Below, piece after piece: positions 31,885 to 45,925 of a stretch of DNA of 64,000 bases. Positions within the stretch are counted from its first letter, which is position 1, and each line of letters starts with the position of its first letter. Origin of the DNA: Tethya wilhelma (lineage: Eukaryota > Porifera > Demospongiae > Tethyida > Tethyidae); assembly GCA_964030475.1 (NCBI GenBank), contig CAXIPT010000049.1, forward strand, positions 62,001 to 126,000, written 5' to 3'. Position numbers and translations under genes: made by a program. Under the pieces are notes generated by a model. The model was not told the DNA's origin. It saw only the letters and a program-made list of their open reading frames with translations, and made no database searches.

Positions 31885-33335
31885 AAAATGAAAAACTTTG
31901 TGATAAACAAAGTTTCTCACAGTACAGATAAAGAACTTTGTCTTTTTGACAGACTATCGACTTAAAAAATTTTCTGTGACAAAAAATTAACTTTTGACAA
32001 AAAGGTTTATATTGTCTTGACAAACATTTTTAAAAAGTTACTTTTTTCAACACTTGAAACATTATCTTGAGGTGAAAAACATTGTGATAAACAAATTTTT
32101 ATCACAGTTCAGATAAAGAACTTAATGTTTTGACTGACTATCGACTTAGAAAATTTTCAGTAAATGAAAAATAATCTTTTGACAAAAAAGTTTTTTTTGC
32201 CTTAAAAGTTTTTTAGCACAAAAAATACATTTTTGTGAATAGTTACTTTTTTCAACACTTGGAACATTATCGTAAGGTTAAAAAGATTGTTTGTAATAAA
32301 CAAAGTTTTTTCACAGTACAAATGAAGATCTTAGTCTGACTAATTATTAACATAAATAATTGGTGATGAAAAAAACACTTTAGACAAAAACGTTTACTTT
32401 GCCTTGAAGAAATTTTTTAGAGCAAAAGAAACACTTTTATGAATAGTTATTTTCTTTAACACTTGGAACGTTATCTTGAGGTGAGAAGCATTGTTTGTGA
32501 TAAGACACATTTTCTCACTTCATAGATAAAGAACTTAGTCTTTTTGACTGATTATTGACTTAGAAAATTTTCTGTTAATAGAAAACAAACTTTTGACATA
32601 AAACGTTTATTTTGACTTGAAAAGATTTTTTAGCTCAAAAGAAACACTTTTGTGAATGTTACCTTTTAAACACTTAGAACATAATCTAAAGAATGAAAAA
32701 AATTGTTTTGTGATAAACAAAGTTTTCTCAGATAAAAAACTTAGTCTTTTTCCCTGTCTATCAACTTAGAAAATTTTCTGTAACTAAAACATACACTTTT
32801 AACAGGAAAGGTTTATTTTGCTTTGAAAGTTACCTTTTTAACACTTGGAACATTATCTTTAGGTGAAAAAAATTGTTTGTGATAAACAAAGTTTTCTAAC
32901 TGTCCAGATAAAGAACTTAGTCTTTTTGACTGACTGTCAACTTAGAGAAAATTTTCGGTGACTAAAAAATAATCTTTTGACAAAAAACTTTTCTTCTGCC
33001 TTGAAAAGATTTTTTAGCACAAAAGAAACACTTTTGTGAATAGTTGCTTTTTTCAACACTCGGAACATTATCTTGAGTTGAAAAACATTGTGATAAACAA
33101 AGTTTTTTCATTGTATAGATAAAGAACTTAGTTTTTTTGACTTAATATCGACTTGGAAAATTTACTGTAACAAGAGAATACTCTTTTGAAAAAAACGGGG
33201 TTTTTTCCCTTTAAAAGATTTTTTAGCACAAAAGAAACACTTTTATGAACAGTAACGTTTTTCAACATTTGGAACATTCTCTTAAAATCAAAAACATTGT
33301 GATAAACAAAGTTTTTAAACTGTTCAAATAAATAA
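31885..33335 (-). repeat. Satellite block D (reverse)
   Basis: Reverse-orientation units; from about 32370 on it is the mirror image of block C (for example GCATTGTTTGTGATAAG near 32490 against the complement near 30040 and 30250). The first 480 bp have no mirrored partner on the left, presumably because of the join at 30389. Confidence 0.9.
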
Positions 33336-35034
33336 CTAAGTTTGTCAAAAGTGTATTTTTAAGTCACAGAAAATTTTTTAAATCGATAGTCAGTAAGATT
33401 TTTAGTCACCAAAAATTTACTCTAAATTTACAGTCAGTCAAAAAGACTAAGTTCTTTATCTGTACAGTGAGAAAACTTTGTTTATCACAATGTTTTTCAT
33501 CTAAAAATAATGTTTCAAGTGTTGGGAAAAGTAACTACTCACAAAAGTGTTTTTTTTGTGCTAAAAAATCTTTTCAAGTTAAAAAATTTTTTTGTTAAAA
33601 ATGTATATTTTAGTCTCAGAAAATTTTCTAAGTCGAGAGTAAATCAAAAAGACAAAGTTTTTTATCTGCACAGTGAGACAACGTTGTTTATCACAAACAA
33701 CGTTTTTAGCGTTAAAATAATGTTCCAAGTGTTGAAAAAAGTAACTTTTAAAAAAAGTGTTTCTTTTGCGCTAAAAAGTCTTTTCAAGGCAAAATAAACC
33801 TTTTTTGCTAAAAAGCGTATTTTTTGTCACAGAAAATTTTCTAAGTTAACAGTTTGTTAATGAGACTAAGTTCTTTATCTCTACTGTGAGAAAACTTTGT
33901 TTAACACAAAGTTTTTTACCCCAAACTAATGTTACAAGTGTTGAAAAAAGTAACTATTTACAAAAGTGTTTTATTGTCCTAAAAAATAAACATTTCTTGT
34001 GAAAAGTGTACTTTTTAGTCAGAGAAAATTTTCTAAGTCGATAGACAGGCAAAAAGACTAAGTTTTTTATCTGTACTGTGAAAAAACTTTGTTTAGTACA
34101 AGCAATGTTTTTTATTTTTAGATAATGTTTCAAGTGTTTAAAAGGTAACTTTTCACAAAAGTGGTTTTTTTTGAGCTAAAAAATCTTTTCAAGTCAAAAT
34201 AAACTTTTTATGTCAAAAGTGTGTTTTCTATTCACAGAAAATTTTCTAAGTCAATAATCAGTCAAAAAGACTAAGTTCTTTATCTGTACTGTGAGAAAAG
34301 TTTGATTATCACAATGCTTTCACCTCAAGATGTTTCAAGTGTTGAAAAAAGTAACTTTTTAAGAAAGTGTGTCTTTTGTGCTAAAAAATCTTTTCAAGAC
34401 AATATAAACTTTTTTGTCAAGTTAATTTTCTGTCAAAGAAAATTTTCAAAATCGATAGACAGTCAAATAGACTAAGTTTTTTGTCTATGCTGTGAAAAAA
34501 CTTTTCTTATCACAAACAATGTTTTCACCTCAAGTTAATGTTCCAAGTGTTCAAAAAAGTAACTATTCACAAAAGTGTTTCTTTAGTGCTAAAAATCTTT
34601 TCACGCCATAATGAACGTTTTTTGTTAAAAGTGTATTTCTTATTTACAGAAAATTTTCTAAGTCAATAGTTAGTCAAAAAGCCTAAGTTCTTTATCTCTA
34701 CTGTGAGAAAATTTTGTTTATCACAATGTTTTTCACCTACAAAAAATTTTCTAAGTCGATAGTCAGTAAAAAAGAACAAATTTCTTTATCTTTACTGTGA
34801 AAAAACTTTGTTTATCACAAACAATGTTTTTCACTTCTAGATAGTGTTAGTCACAGAAAATTTTCTAAGTCGATAGTATGTCAAGAAGACTAAGTTCTTT
34901 ATCTGTACTGTGAAAAACTTTGTTAAGCACAATGTTTCACATATTAAGATATTGTTCCAAGTGTTGAAAATAGTAACTATACACAAAAGTGTTTCTTTTA
35001 TGCTGAAAAATCTCAAAGCCAAGTAAACTTTTTT
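33336..35034 (+). repeat. Satellite block E (forward)
   Basis: Mirror image of block B: orientation switches at about 33335 and 35035 match 29198 and 27505 when reflected about a common centre (coordinate sum about 62548). Confidence 0.9.
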
Positions 35035-36614
35035 GAATTAACTTTTGACAAAAAAAGTTTATTTTGTTTTGAAAAAATTTTTAAGCACAAAAGACACACT
35101 TTTTTTGAAAAGTTACTATTTTAAACACTTGAAACATTATCTTGAGATGAAAGCAATGTGATAATAAAACTTTTCTCTCAGTACAGATAAACGACTTCAA
35201 TTTTTTGACGGACTAACGACTTAGAAAATTTTCTGTGACTAAAAAATAATCCATTAGAAAAAACCTTTCTTCTGCTTTAGAAAGATTTTTTGGTACAAAA
35301 AAAACACTTTTGTGAATAGTTGCTTTTTTCAACACTTCGAACATTTTCTTGAGTGAAAAACATTGTTTGTGATTAACAAAGTTTTCTCACAGTACAGATA
35401 AAGAACTTAGTCCTTCAACTAACTATAAACTTAACAAAATTTTCTGTAACAAAAAATACTCTTTTGGCAAAAAAGGTATATTTTGCCTTGAAAAGATGTT
35501 TTAGCAAAAAAGAAACACTTTTGTAACTAGTTAGTTTTTCCAACACTTGAAACAATTTTTTGAGGTGAAAACAATGTGATAATCAAACTTTTCTCACAAT
35601 ACAGAAAAAAAAACAGTCTTTTTGACTGACTATTGACTTAAAAAATATTCTGTGACAAAAAATACACTTTCAACAAAAAAGATACATTTTGCCTTAAAAA
35701 GATTTTTCACACTGTACAGTTGAAGAACTTGGTTTTGTTGACTGACTGTCAACTTAAAAGAAAATTTTCGAAGATTAAAAAATAATCTTTTGACGAAAAA
35801 CCTTTATTCTGCCTTGAAAAGATTTTTTAGCACAAACGAAACTCATTTGTAAACAGTTACTTTTTTCAGCACCTGAAACATTCTCTTGAAATGAAAAACA
35901 ATGTGATAAACAAAGTTTTAAAACTGTACAAATAAATAACTTAGTCTTTTTGACTGACTATTGACCTAGAATATTTACTGTGACAAAAAATACTCTTTTG
36001 AAAAAACATATATTTTGCCTCAAAATAATTTTATTGCACTATAGAAACACTTTTGCGAATTGTTACTTTTTTCAACCCTGGGAACATTATCTGGAGGAGA
36101 AAAATATTTGTGAAAACAAAGTTTTTTCACAGTACAGATAAAGAACTTAGTCTTTTTGACTGACAATCGACTTAGAAGATTATCTGTGACTAGAAAATAA
36201 ACACTTTTAACAAAAAAAGTTTGCTTTGCCTTGAAAATATTTTTTGAGCAAAAGAAACACTTTTATGAATAGTTACTTTCTTCAACACTTGGAACATTAT
36301 CTTGAGGTTAAAAGCATTGTTTGTGATAAGCAAAGTTTTTTCACTGTATAGACAAAGTACTTAGTATTATTGACCGATTATTAACTTAGAAAATATTTGT
36401 GAATAGAAAGGACACTTTCGTTTATTTTGACTTGAAAAGATTTTTTAGCTCAAAAGAAAAACTTTTGTGAAAAGTTACCTTCTAAACACTTGGAACATAA
36501 TCTAGAAGTAAAAAACATTGTTTTGTGATAAACAAAGTTTTCTCACTGTACAGATAAAAAACTAAGTCTTTTTGCCAGTCTATCGACTTAGAAAATTTCA
36601 TGTGACTAAAAATA

Positions 36615-37325
36615 CTCAGTGTAGTTAAGGATGCCTTAACTTTTTAAATGGGCAAAAATACAGATTTTATGGAATGTATTTTGATAGAAATATTACATAT
36701 TTTTCCCAAAACACAATGGGTATTAATTAAATAGCTGTTGATGCACCACACTTTAAAGTTCTGGTGTCATGTGACCATTTAGGGTGGGGCAGGAGCATGG
36801 CCACATTGTAATACCTTTAAGAAAAAATGAGGATCACTAGGACTATTTTCTAGAGTGTCATATTTTGTAATAATATTGTATTTATTATTAAGATATTGAA
36901 TCTGCCTGGAAATTTGGTCCCTCAAATATCGTTTGGCAGATATGGAGCAAAATATGGCCGTTTCTAAATATTGCACACCTAATTATATATGCGTATTGCT
37001 TATATCATACGAACGAACAATAGGTACCCAAATTTCAAGGCAGATCTGATATCTTACAGTTAAGATGTATGTGTGAGCAAATAATTAATGTTCTGCAATC
37101 AGTGCTAGTGATCCTCATTTTCAAAAGTATGTATTTGGTGATGTTGCCACGCCCACAAACATTATTTGACTTTCATTTTCATAAATTATGTCAAATACAA
37201 TAATAATACGATGATCACCAAGTTTGGTCTACTAATGCAAGAGTATAGTTAAAACACGAAAGGGTTTGTTTTTAATTAGGTCCTTAACTTTCCTTAACTT
37301 TTGAGGCATCCTTAACTACACTGAG
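36615..37325. mobile_element. Non-autonomous DNA element, 711 bp, CTCAGTGTAGTTAAGG ends, TA duplicated
   Basis: CTCAGTGTAGTTAAGGATGC at the left, the complement at the right. The flanking TA at 36613-36614 and 37326-37327 collapses to the normal satellite word AAAATACACTTTTCAC when the element is removed. A subterminal TTAACTTTT motif is repeated. Size, termini and TA target suggest a Tc1/mariner-type MITE, but see the related element at 51914 whose target is AC. Confidence 0.85.
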
Positions 37326-40300
37326 TACACTTTTCACAAGAAATGTTTATTTCACCTTGAAAACATTTTACTTTTTTCAACACTTGGAAGATTAGTTTGG
37401 GGTGAAAAACATTGTTTGTGTTAAACAAATTATTCTCACAGTAGAGATCAAGAACTTAGTCTTTTTAACTAACAATCAACTTAGAAAATTTTCTGTGACA
37501 AAAAATACACTATGGCAAAAAAGGGTTACTTTGCCTTGAAAAGATTTTTTAGCCCAAAAGAAACACATTTTTAAAAAGTTTCTTTTTTCAACACTTGGAA
37601 CATTATCGTAAGGCGAAAAACTTTGTCAGTGATAAACAAAGTTGTCTCACTGTACAGATAAAAAACTTTGTGTTTTTGACTGACTATGGACTTAGAAAAT
37701 TTTCTGAGACTTAAATATACACTTTTAACAAAAAACTCTTAACTTGAAAAGATCTTTTAGCACAAAAGAAACACTTTTGTGAGTAGTTACTTTTCCCAAC
37801 ACTTGGAACATTATCTTTAGGTGAAAAACATTGTTTGTGATAAACAAAGTTTTCTCACTGTACAGATAAAGAACTTAGTCTTTTTGACTGATTATCTACT
37901 TAGAGAAATATTTCTGTGACTAAAAGTAATCTTTTGACAAAAAACCTATCTTCTATCTCGAAAAGATTTTTTAGCACAAAAAAAAACACTTTTGTAAATA
38001 GTTGCTTTTTTCAACACTCAGAACATTATCTTGAGGTGAAAAACATTGTGATAAACAAAGTTTTTTCACTGTATAGATAAAGAACTTTGTCTTTTTGACA
38101 GACTATCGACTTAGAAAATTTTCTGTGACAAAAAATTAACTTTTGACAAAAAGGTTTATATTGTCTTGAAACACTTTTTTAAAAAGTTACTTTTTTCAAC
38201 ACTTGAAACATTATCATGAGGTGAAAAACATTGTGATAAACAAAGTTTTTTCACAGTTCAGATAAACACTTTTTACTGACTATCGACTTCTGTGAATGAA
38301 AATAATCTTTTAACAAAAAACGTTTATTTTGCCTTAAAAAGATTTTTTAGCACAAAAAATACATTTTTGTGAATAGTTACTCTTTTTAAGATTCAAAATG
38401 ATTGTTTGTAATAAACAAAGTTTTTTCACAAAACAAATGAAGAACTTAGTCTGTTTGACTATTAACATAAATAATTGGTGATAAAAAATACACTTCAGAC
38501 TAAAACGTTAACTTTGCTTTGAAAGCATTTTTTAGAGAAAAAAAACACTTTTATGTATAGTTACTTTCTTTAACACTTGGAACGTTATCTTGAGGTGAAA
38601 AGCATTGTTTGTGATAAGCAACATTTTATCACTTCATAGATAAACAACTTTGTTTTTTTGACTGATTATTGACTTTGATAATTTTCTGTAAATAGAAAAC
38701 ACACTTTTGACATTAAACGTTTATTTTGACTTGAAAAGATTTTTTAGCTCAAAAGAAACATTTTTGTGAAAAGTTACATTTTAAACACTTGGAACATTAT
38801 CTTAAGCAGAAAAACGTTGTTTGTGATAAACAACGTTGTCTCACTGTACCAATAAAAAACTTTGTGTTTTTGACTGACTCTCGACTTTGAAAATTTTCTG
38901 AGACTAAAATATACATTTTTAACAAAAAATTTTCTTAACTTGAAAAGATTTTTTAGCACAAAAAAAAACAATTTTGTGAGTAGTTACTTTTCCCAAAACT
39001 TGGACCATTATTGTTACATTGTGATAAACAAAGTTTTCTCACTGTACAGATAAAAAACTTAGTGTTTTTGACTGACTGTCAATTTAGAGAAAATTTTTGC
39101 TGACTAAAAATCTTTTGACAAAAAACCTTTCTTTTGCCTTGAAAAGATTTTTAAGCACAAAAGAAACACTTTTGTGAATAGTTACTTTTTGAACACTTGG
39201 AACATTATTTTGAGGTGAAAAACATTGTTTGTGATAAGAAAAGTTTTCTCACAGCATAAACAAAATAATTAGTCTTTTTAGCTGACTATCGACTTAGAAA
39301 ATTTTCTGTGACAAAAAAAATAATTTTTGACAAAAAAAGGTTATTTTGTCTTGAAAAGGTTTTTTAGCACAAAAGACACACTTTTTTAAAAAGTTACTAT
39401 TTTCAACACTTGAAACATTATCTTGTGGTGAAAACAATGAGATAATCAAACTTTTCTCACAGTACAGATAAAGGACTTCGTCTTTTTGAAATACTATCGA
39501 CTTAGAAAATTTTCTGTGACTAAAAATAATCTATTACAAAAAACCTTTCTTCTGCTTTAGAAAGATTTTTTGGTACAAAAAAAACACTTTTGTGAATAGT
39601 TGCTTTTTTCAACACTCCGAACATTTTCTTGAGTGAAAAACATTGTTTGTGATTAACAAAGTTTTCTCACAGTACAGATAAAGAACTTAGTCTTTTAACT
39701 AACTATAAATTTAAGAAAATTTTCTGTGATAAAAAATAACCTTTTGGTAAAAAAGGTATATTTTGTCTTGAAAAGATGTTTTAGCACAAAAGAAACACTT
39801 TTGTGACTAGTTAGATTTTCCAACACTTGAAACATTTTCTTGAGGTGAAAACAATGTGATAATCAAACTTTTCTCTCAATACAGAAAAAAACCAGTCTTT
39901 TTGACTGACTTTAGACTTAAAAAATTTTCTGTGACAAAAAATACACTTTCAGCAAAAAATATACATTTAGCCTTAAAAAGATTTTTCACACTGTACAGTT
40001 GAAGAACTTGGTCTTTTTGACTGACCGTCAACTTAAAGAAAATTTTCGGTGATTAAAAAATAATCATTTGACGAATAACCTCTATTCTTCCTTGAAAACA
40101 TTTTTTAGCACAAAAGAAAATCAGTTGTAAAGAGTTACTTTTTTAAAACTTTAAACATTCTCTTGAAATGAAAAACATTGTGATAAACAAAGTTCTAAAA
40201 CTGTACAAATAAATAACTTAGTCTTTTTGACTGACTATTGACTTAGTATATTTACACTGACAAAAAACACACTTTTAAAAAAACATGCATTTTGTCTCAA

Positions 40301-41047
40301 AAAGATTATATCGCACTATAAAAACACTTTTGGGAATTGTTACTTTTTGGGAACATTTTCTTGAGGAGAAAAATATTTGTGAAAACCAAGTTTTTTTAAA
40401 GTACAGATAAAGAACTTAGTCTTTTTGACTGACAATCGACTTAGAAAATTTTCTGTGACTAGAAAAAAAACATTTTTCACAAAAAAAGTTTACTTTACCT
40501 TGAAAACATTTTTTGAGCAAAAGAAACACTTTTATGAATAGTTACTTTCTTTAACACTTGGAACGTTATCTTGAGGTGAAAAGCATTGTTTGTGATAAGC
40601 AACATTTTCTCACTTCATAGATAAAGAACTTAGTCTTTTTGACTGATTATCGACTTAGAAAATTTTCTGTGACTAGAAAATAAACATTTTTCACAAAAAA
40701 AGTTTACTTTACCTTGAAAACATTTTTTGAGCAAAAGAAACACTTTTATGAATAGTTACTTTCTTTAACACTTGGAACGTTATCTTGAGGTGAAAAGCAT
40801 TGTTTGTGATAAGCAACATTTTCTCACTTCATAGATAAAGAACTTAGTCTTTTTGACTGATTATTGACTTAGAAAATTTTTTGTAAATAGAAAACATACT
40901 TTTGACATAAAACGTTTATTTTTACTTGAAAAGATTTTTTAGCTCAAAAGAAACACTTTTGTGAAAGTTACCTTTTAAACACTTGGAACATAATCTAAAA
41001 AATGAAAAACATTGTTTTGTGATAAACAAAGTTTTCTCAGATAAAAA

Positions 41048-41048
41048 N
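41048..41048. other. Single-N join inside the satellite
   Basis: The repeat register jumps across the N (CAGATAAAAA-N-TTTTCACTG), so part of a unit, or many units, may be missing here. Confidence 0.6.
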
Positions 41049-44000
41049 TTTTCACTGTATAGACAAAGAATTTAGTATTTTTGACCGATTATTGACTTAG
41101 AAAATTTTTGTTAATAGAAAGGACACTTTCGTTTATTTTGACTTGAAAAGATTTTTTAGCTCAAAAGAAACACTTTTGTGAAAAGTTACCTTCTAAAAAC
41201 TTGGAACATAATCTAAAAGTGAAAAACATTGTTTTGTGATAAACAAAGTTTTCTCACAGTACAGATAAAAAACTAAGTCTTTTTGCCAATCTATCGACTA
41301 AGAAAATTTTCTGTGACTTAAAATACACTTTTCACAAGAAATGTTTATTTTACCTTGAAAACATTTTACTTTTTCAACACTTGGAACATTAGTTTGGGGT
41401 GAAAAACATTGTTTGTGTTAAACAAATTTTTCTCACAGTAGAGATCAAGAACTTAGTCTTTTTAACTAACTATCAACTTAGAAAATTTTGTGTGACAAAA
41501 AATACGCTATGGCAAAAAAGGGTTTCTTTGCCTTGAAAAGATTTTTTAGCCCAAAAGAAACACATTTTTAAAAAGGTACTTTTTTCAACACTTGGAACAT
41601 TATCTTAAGGTGAAAAACTTTGTCAGTGATAAACATAGTTGTCTCACTGTACAGATAAAAAAACTTTGTGTTTTTGACTGACTATGGACTTAGAAAATTT
41701 TCTGAGACTTAAATATACACTTTTAACAAAACATTCTTAACTTGAAAAGATGTTTTAGCACAAAAGAAACACTTTTGTGAGTAGTTACTTTTCCCAACAC
41801 TTGGAACATTATCTTTAGGTGAAAAACATTGTTTGTGATAAACAAAGTTTTCTCACTGTACAGATAAAGAACTTAGTCTTTTTGACTGACTATCAACTTA
41901 GAGAAAATTTTCTGTGACTAAAAAGTAATCTTTTGACAAAAAACCTTTCTTCTGCCTCAAAAAGATTTTTAGCACAAAAAAAACAATTTTGTGAATAGTT
42001 GCTTTTTTCAACACTCAGAACATTATCTTGAGGTGAAAAACATTGTGATAAACAAAGTTTTCTCACTGTATAGGTAAAGAACTTTGTCTTTTTGACAGAC
42101 TATCAACTTAGAAAATTTTCTGTGACAAAAAATTAACTTTTGACAAAAAGGTTTATATTGTCTTGAAACACTTTTTTAAAAAGTTACTTTTTTCAACACT
42201 TGAAACATTATCTTGAGGTGAAAAACATTGTGATAAACAAAGTTTTCTCACAGTTCAAATAAAGAACTTAATCTTTTGATTGACTATCGACTTAGAAAAT
42301 TTTCTGTAAATGAAAAATAATCTTTTGACAAAAAAACGTTTATTTTGCCTTAAAAGATTTTTTAGCACAAAACAATACATTTTTGTGAATAGTTACTTTT
42401 TTCAACACTTGGAACATTATCGTAAGGTTAAAAGAACTGTTTGTAATAAACAAAATTTTTTCACAGTACAAATGAAAAACTTAGTCTGTTTGACTGATTA
42501 TTAACATTAATAATTGGTGATAAAAATACACTTTAGACAAAAATATTTACTTTGCCTTGAAAAAAATTTTTAGAGCAAAAGAAATACTTATAAGAATAGT
42601 TACTTTCTTTAGCACTTGGAACGTTATCTTTAGGTGAAAAGCATTGTTTATGATAAGCAACATTTTCTCTCTTCAAAGATAAAGAACTTAGTCTTTTTGA
42701 CTGATTATTGACTTAGAAAATATTCTGTGAATAGAAAACATACTTTTTACATAAAACGTTTATTTAGACTTGTTTTTAGCTCAAAAGAAACACTTTTGTA
42801 AATAGTTGCTTTTTTCAACACTTGGAACAATATCTTGAGGTAAAAAAAATTGTGATAAACAAAGTTTCTCACAGTACAGATAAAGAACTTAGTTTTTTAG
42901 CTGACTATTGACTTAGAAAATTTTCTGTGACAAAAAATTAACTTTTGACAAAGAGGATTTATTTTGTCTTGAAAGGATTTTTTAGCTCAAAAAAATACTT
43001 TTGTAAAAAGTTACCTTTTACACACTTGGAACATAATCTAAAAGTGAAAAACATTGTTTTGTGATAAACAAAGTTTTCTCACTGTACAGTTAAAGAACTT
43101 AGTCTTTTTGACTGACTGTGAATTTAAAGAAAATTTTTGGTGACTAAAAAATAATCTTTAAAAAACCTTTCTTCTGCCTTGAAAAGATCTTTTAGTAAAA
43201 AAGAAACACATTTGTGAAAAGTTGCTTTTTTTAACACTCGAAACATTTTCTTGAAGTGAAAAACATTGTTTGCTCACAGTACAGATAAAGAACTTAGTCT
43301 TTTTGACTGACTATTGACTTTAAAAATTTTCTGTAACTAGAAAATAAACACTTTTAACAAAAAAACGTTAATTTTGCGTTGAAATGATTTTTTAGCACAA
43401 TAGAAACACTTTTGTGAATAGTTGCTTTTATCAATACTCGGAACATTTTTTTTAGGCGAAAAAAAAATTGTTTGTGATAAACAAAGTTTTCTAATAAAAA
43501 TCTTAGCTGACATTCGACTTAGGAAATTTTCTGGAACTAAAAAATAATCTTTTGACAAAAAAGTTTGTTTTGCCTTAATAAGATTTTTTAGTACAAAAGA
43601 AACTCTTTTGTGAAAAGTTACTTTTTTCAACACTTGAAACATTCTCTTGAAATGTAAAACATTGTGATAAACAAAACTTTAAAACTATACAAATAAATAA
43701 CTTAGTCTCTTTGACTGACTATGGACTTAGAAAATTTTCTGTTACTAAAAATTACACTTTTAACAAAAAAATTCTCTTTAACATGAAAAGATTTTTTAGC
43801 ACAAAAGATGTGAATCATTATTTTTTTCAACACTTGGAACAATATCTTGAGGTGTAAAACATTGTGATAAACAAAGTTTCTCACAGTACAGATAAAGAAC
43901 TTAGTCTTTGTAACTGACTATTGTCTTAGAAAATTTTCTGTGACAAAAAATTAACTTTTGATAAAAAGGGTTTATTTTGTCTTGAAGAGATTTTTTAGTA

Positions 44001-45925
44001 CAAAAGACACACTTTTTTAAAAAGTTACATTTTCAACACTTGAAACATTATCATGAGGTGAAAAACATTGTGATAAACAAAGTTTTCTCACAGTTCAGAT
44101 AAACAATTTTGACTGACTATCGACTTCTGTGAATGAAAATAATCTTTTAACAAAAAACGTTTATTTTGCCTTAAAAAGATTTTAGCACAAAAAAATATAT
44201 TTTTGTGAATAGTTAGTTTTTCAACACATGGAACATTATCTTAAGGTTAAAAAGATATTTTGTAATAAACAAAGTTTTTTCACAAAACAAATGAAGAACT
44301 TAGTCCGTTTGACTGACTATTAACATAAATAATTGGTGATAAAAATACACTTCAGACAAAAACGTTTACTTTGCTTTGAAAGCATTTTTTAGAGCACACT
44401 TTTATGAACAGTTACTTTCTTCAACACTTGTAACGTTATCTTGAGGTGAAAAGCATTGTTTGTGATAAGCAACATTTTCTCACTTCATAGACAAAAAACT
44501 TTGTCTTTTTGACTGATTATTGACTTATATAATTTTCTGTAAATAGAAAACACAATTTTGACATTAAACGTTTATTTTGACTTGAAAAGATTTTTTAACT
44601 CAAAAGAAAATCAGTTGTAAACAGTTACTTTTTTAAAACTTGAAACATTCTCTTGAAAATGAAAAACATTGTGATAAACAAAGTTCTAAAACTGTACAAA
44701 TAAATAACTTAGTCTTTTTGACTGACTATTGACTTAGTATATTTACACTAACAAAAAACACACTTTTAAAAAAACATGCATTTTGCCTCAAAAAGATTAT
44801 ATTGCACTATAGAAACACTTTTGCGAATTGTTACTTTTTGGGAACATTATCTTGAGGAGAAAAATATTTGTGAAAACAAAGTTTTTTCACAGTACAGATA
44901 AAGAACTTAGTCTTTTTGACTGACAAAAGACTTAGAAAATTTTCTGTGACTAGAAAATAAACACTTTTCACAAAAAAAGTTTACTTTGCCTTGAAAACAT
45001 TTTTGAGCAAAAGAAACACTTTTATGAATAGTTACTTTCTTCAACACTTGGAATATTATCAAGCATTGTTTGTGATAAGCAAACTTTTTTCACTGTATAG
45101 ACAAAGAACTTAGTATTTTTGAACGATTATTGACTTAGAAAATTTTTGTGAATAGAAAGGACACTTTTGACATAAAACGTTTATTTAGACTTGAAAAGAT
45201 TTTTTAGATCAAAAGAAACACTTTTGTGAAAAGTTACTTTTTAAACACTTGGAACTTAATCTAAAATAGCAAAACATTGTTTTGTGATAAACAAAGTTTT
45301 CTAACAGTACAGATAAAAAACTAAGTCTTTTTGCCTGTCTATCGACTTAGAAAATTTTCTGTGACTAAAAATACATTTTTAACAAGAAATGTTTATTTTG
45401 CTTTGAAAGTTACCTTTTAAACACTTGGAACATTATCTTTAGGTGAAATAAATTGTTTGTGATAAACAAAGTTTTCTAACTGTACAGATACAGAACTTAG
45501 TCTTTTTGACTAACTGTCAACTTAGAGAAAATTTTTGGTGACTAAAAAATAATCTTTTGACAAAAAACTTTTCTTCTACCTTGAAAAGATTTTTTAGCAC
45601 AAAAGAAACACTTTTGTGAATAGTTGCTTTTTTCAACAATCGGAACATTATCTTGAGGTGAAAAACATTGTTTGTGATAAACAAAGTTTTCTCATTATAT
45701 AGATAAAGAACTTAGTCTTTATCACTTAATATCGACTTAGAAAATTTACTGAAACTAGAAAATACTCTTTTTGAGAAAAAACGGGGTTTTTTCTCCTTAA
45801 AAAAATTTTTAGCACAAAAGAAACACTTTTATAAACAGTAACTTTTTTCAACATTTGGAACATTCTCTTAAAATCAAAAACATTGTGATAAACAAAGTTT
45901 TTAAACTGTTCAAATAAACAACTAA

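Larger units (their letters stand above)
35035..45925 (-). repeat. Satellite block F (reverse), with element and single-N interruption
   Basis: About 10 kb of reverse units. The part up to about 35755 mirrors block A. It is interrupted by the element at 36615-37325 and an N at 41048. Higher-order duplication is visible: 38050-38400, 42050-42400 and 31890-32250 are near copies (TTTATATTGTCTTGA next to CTTTTTTAAAAAGTTAC). Units at 40440-40655 and 40655-40870 are an almost exact tandem pair. Confidence 0.9.
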
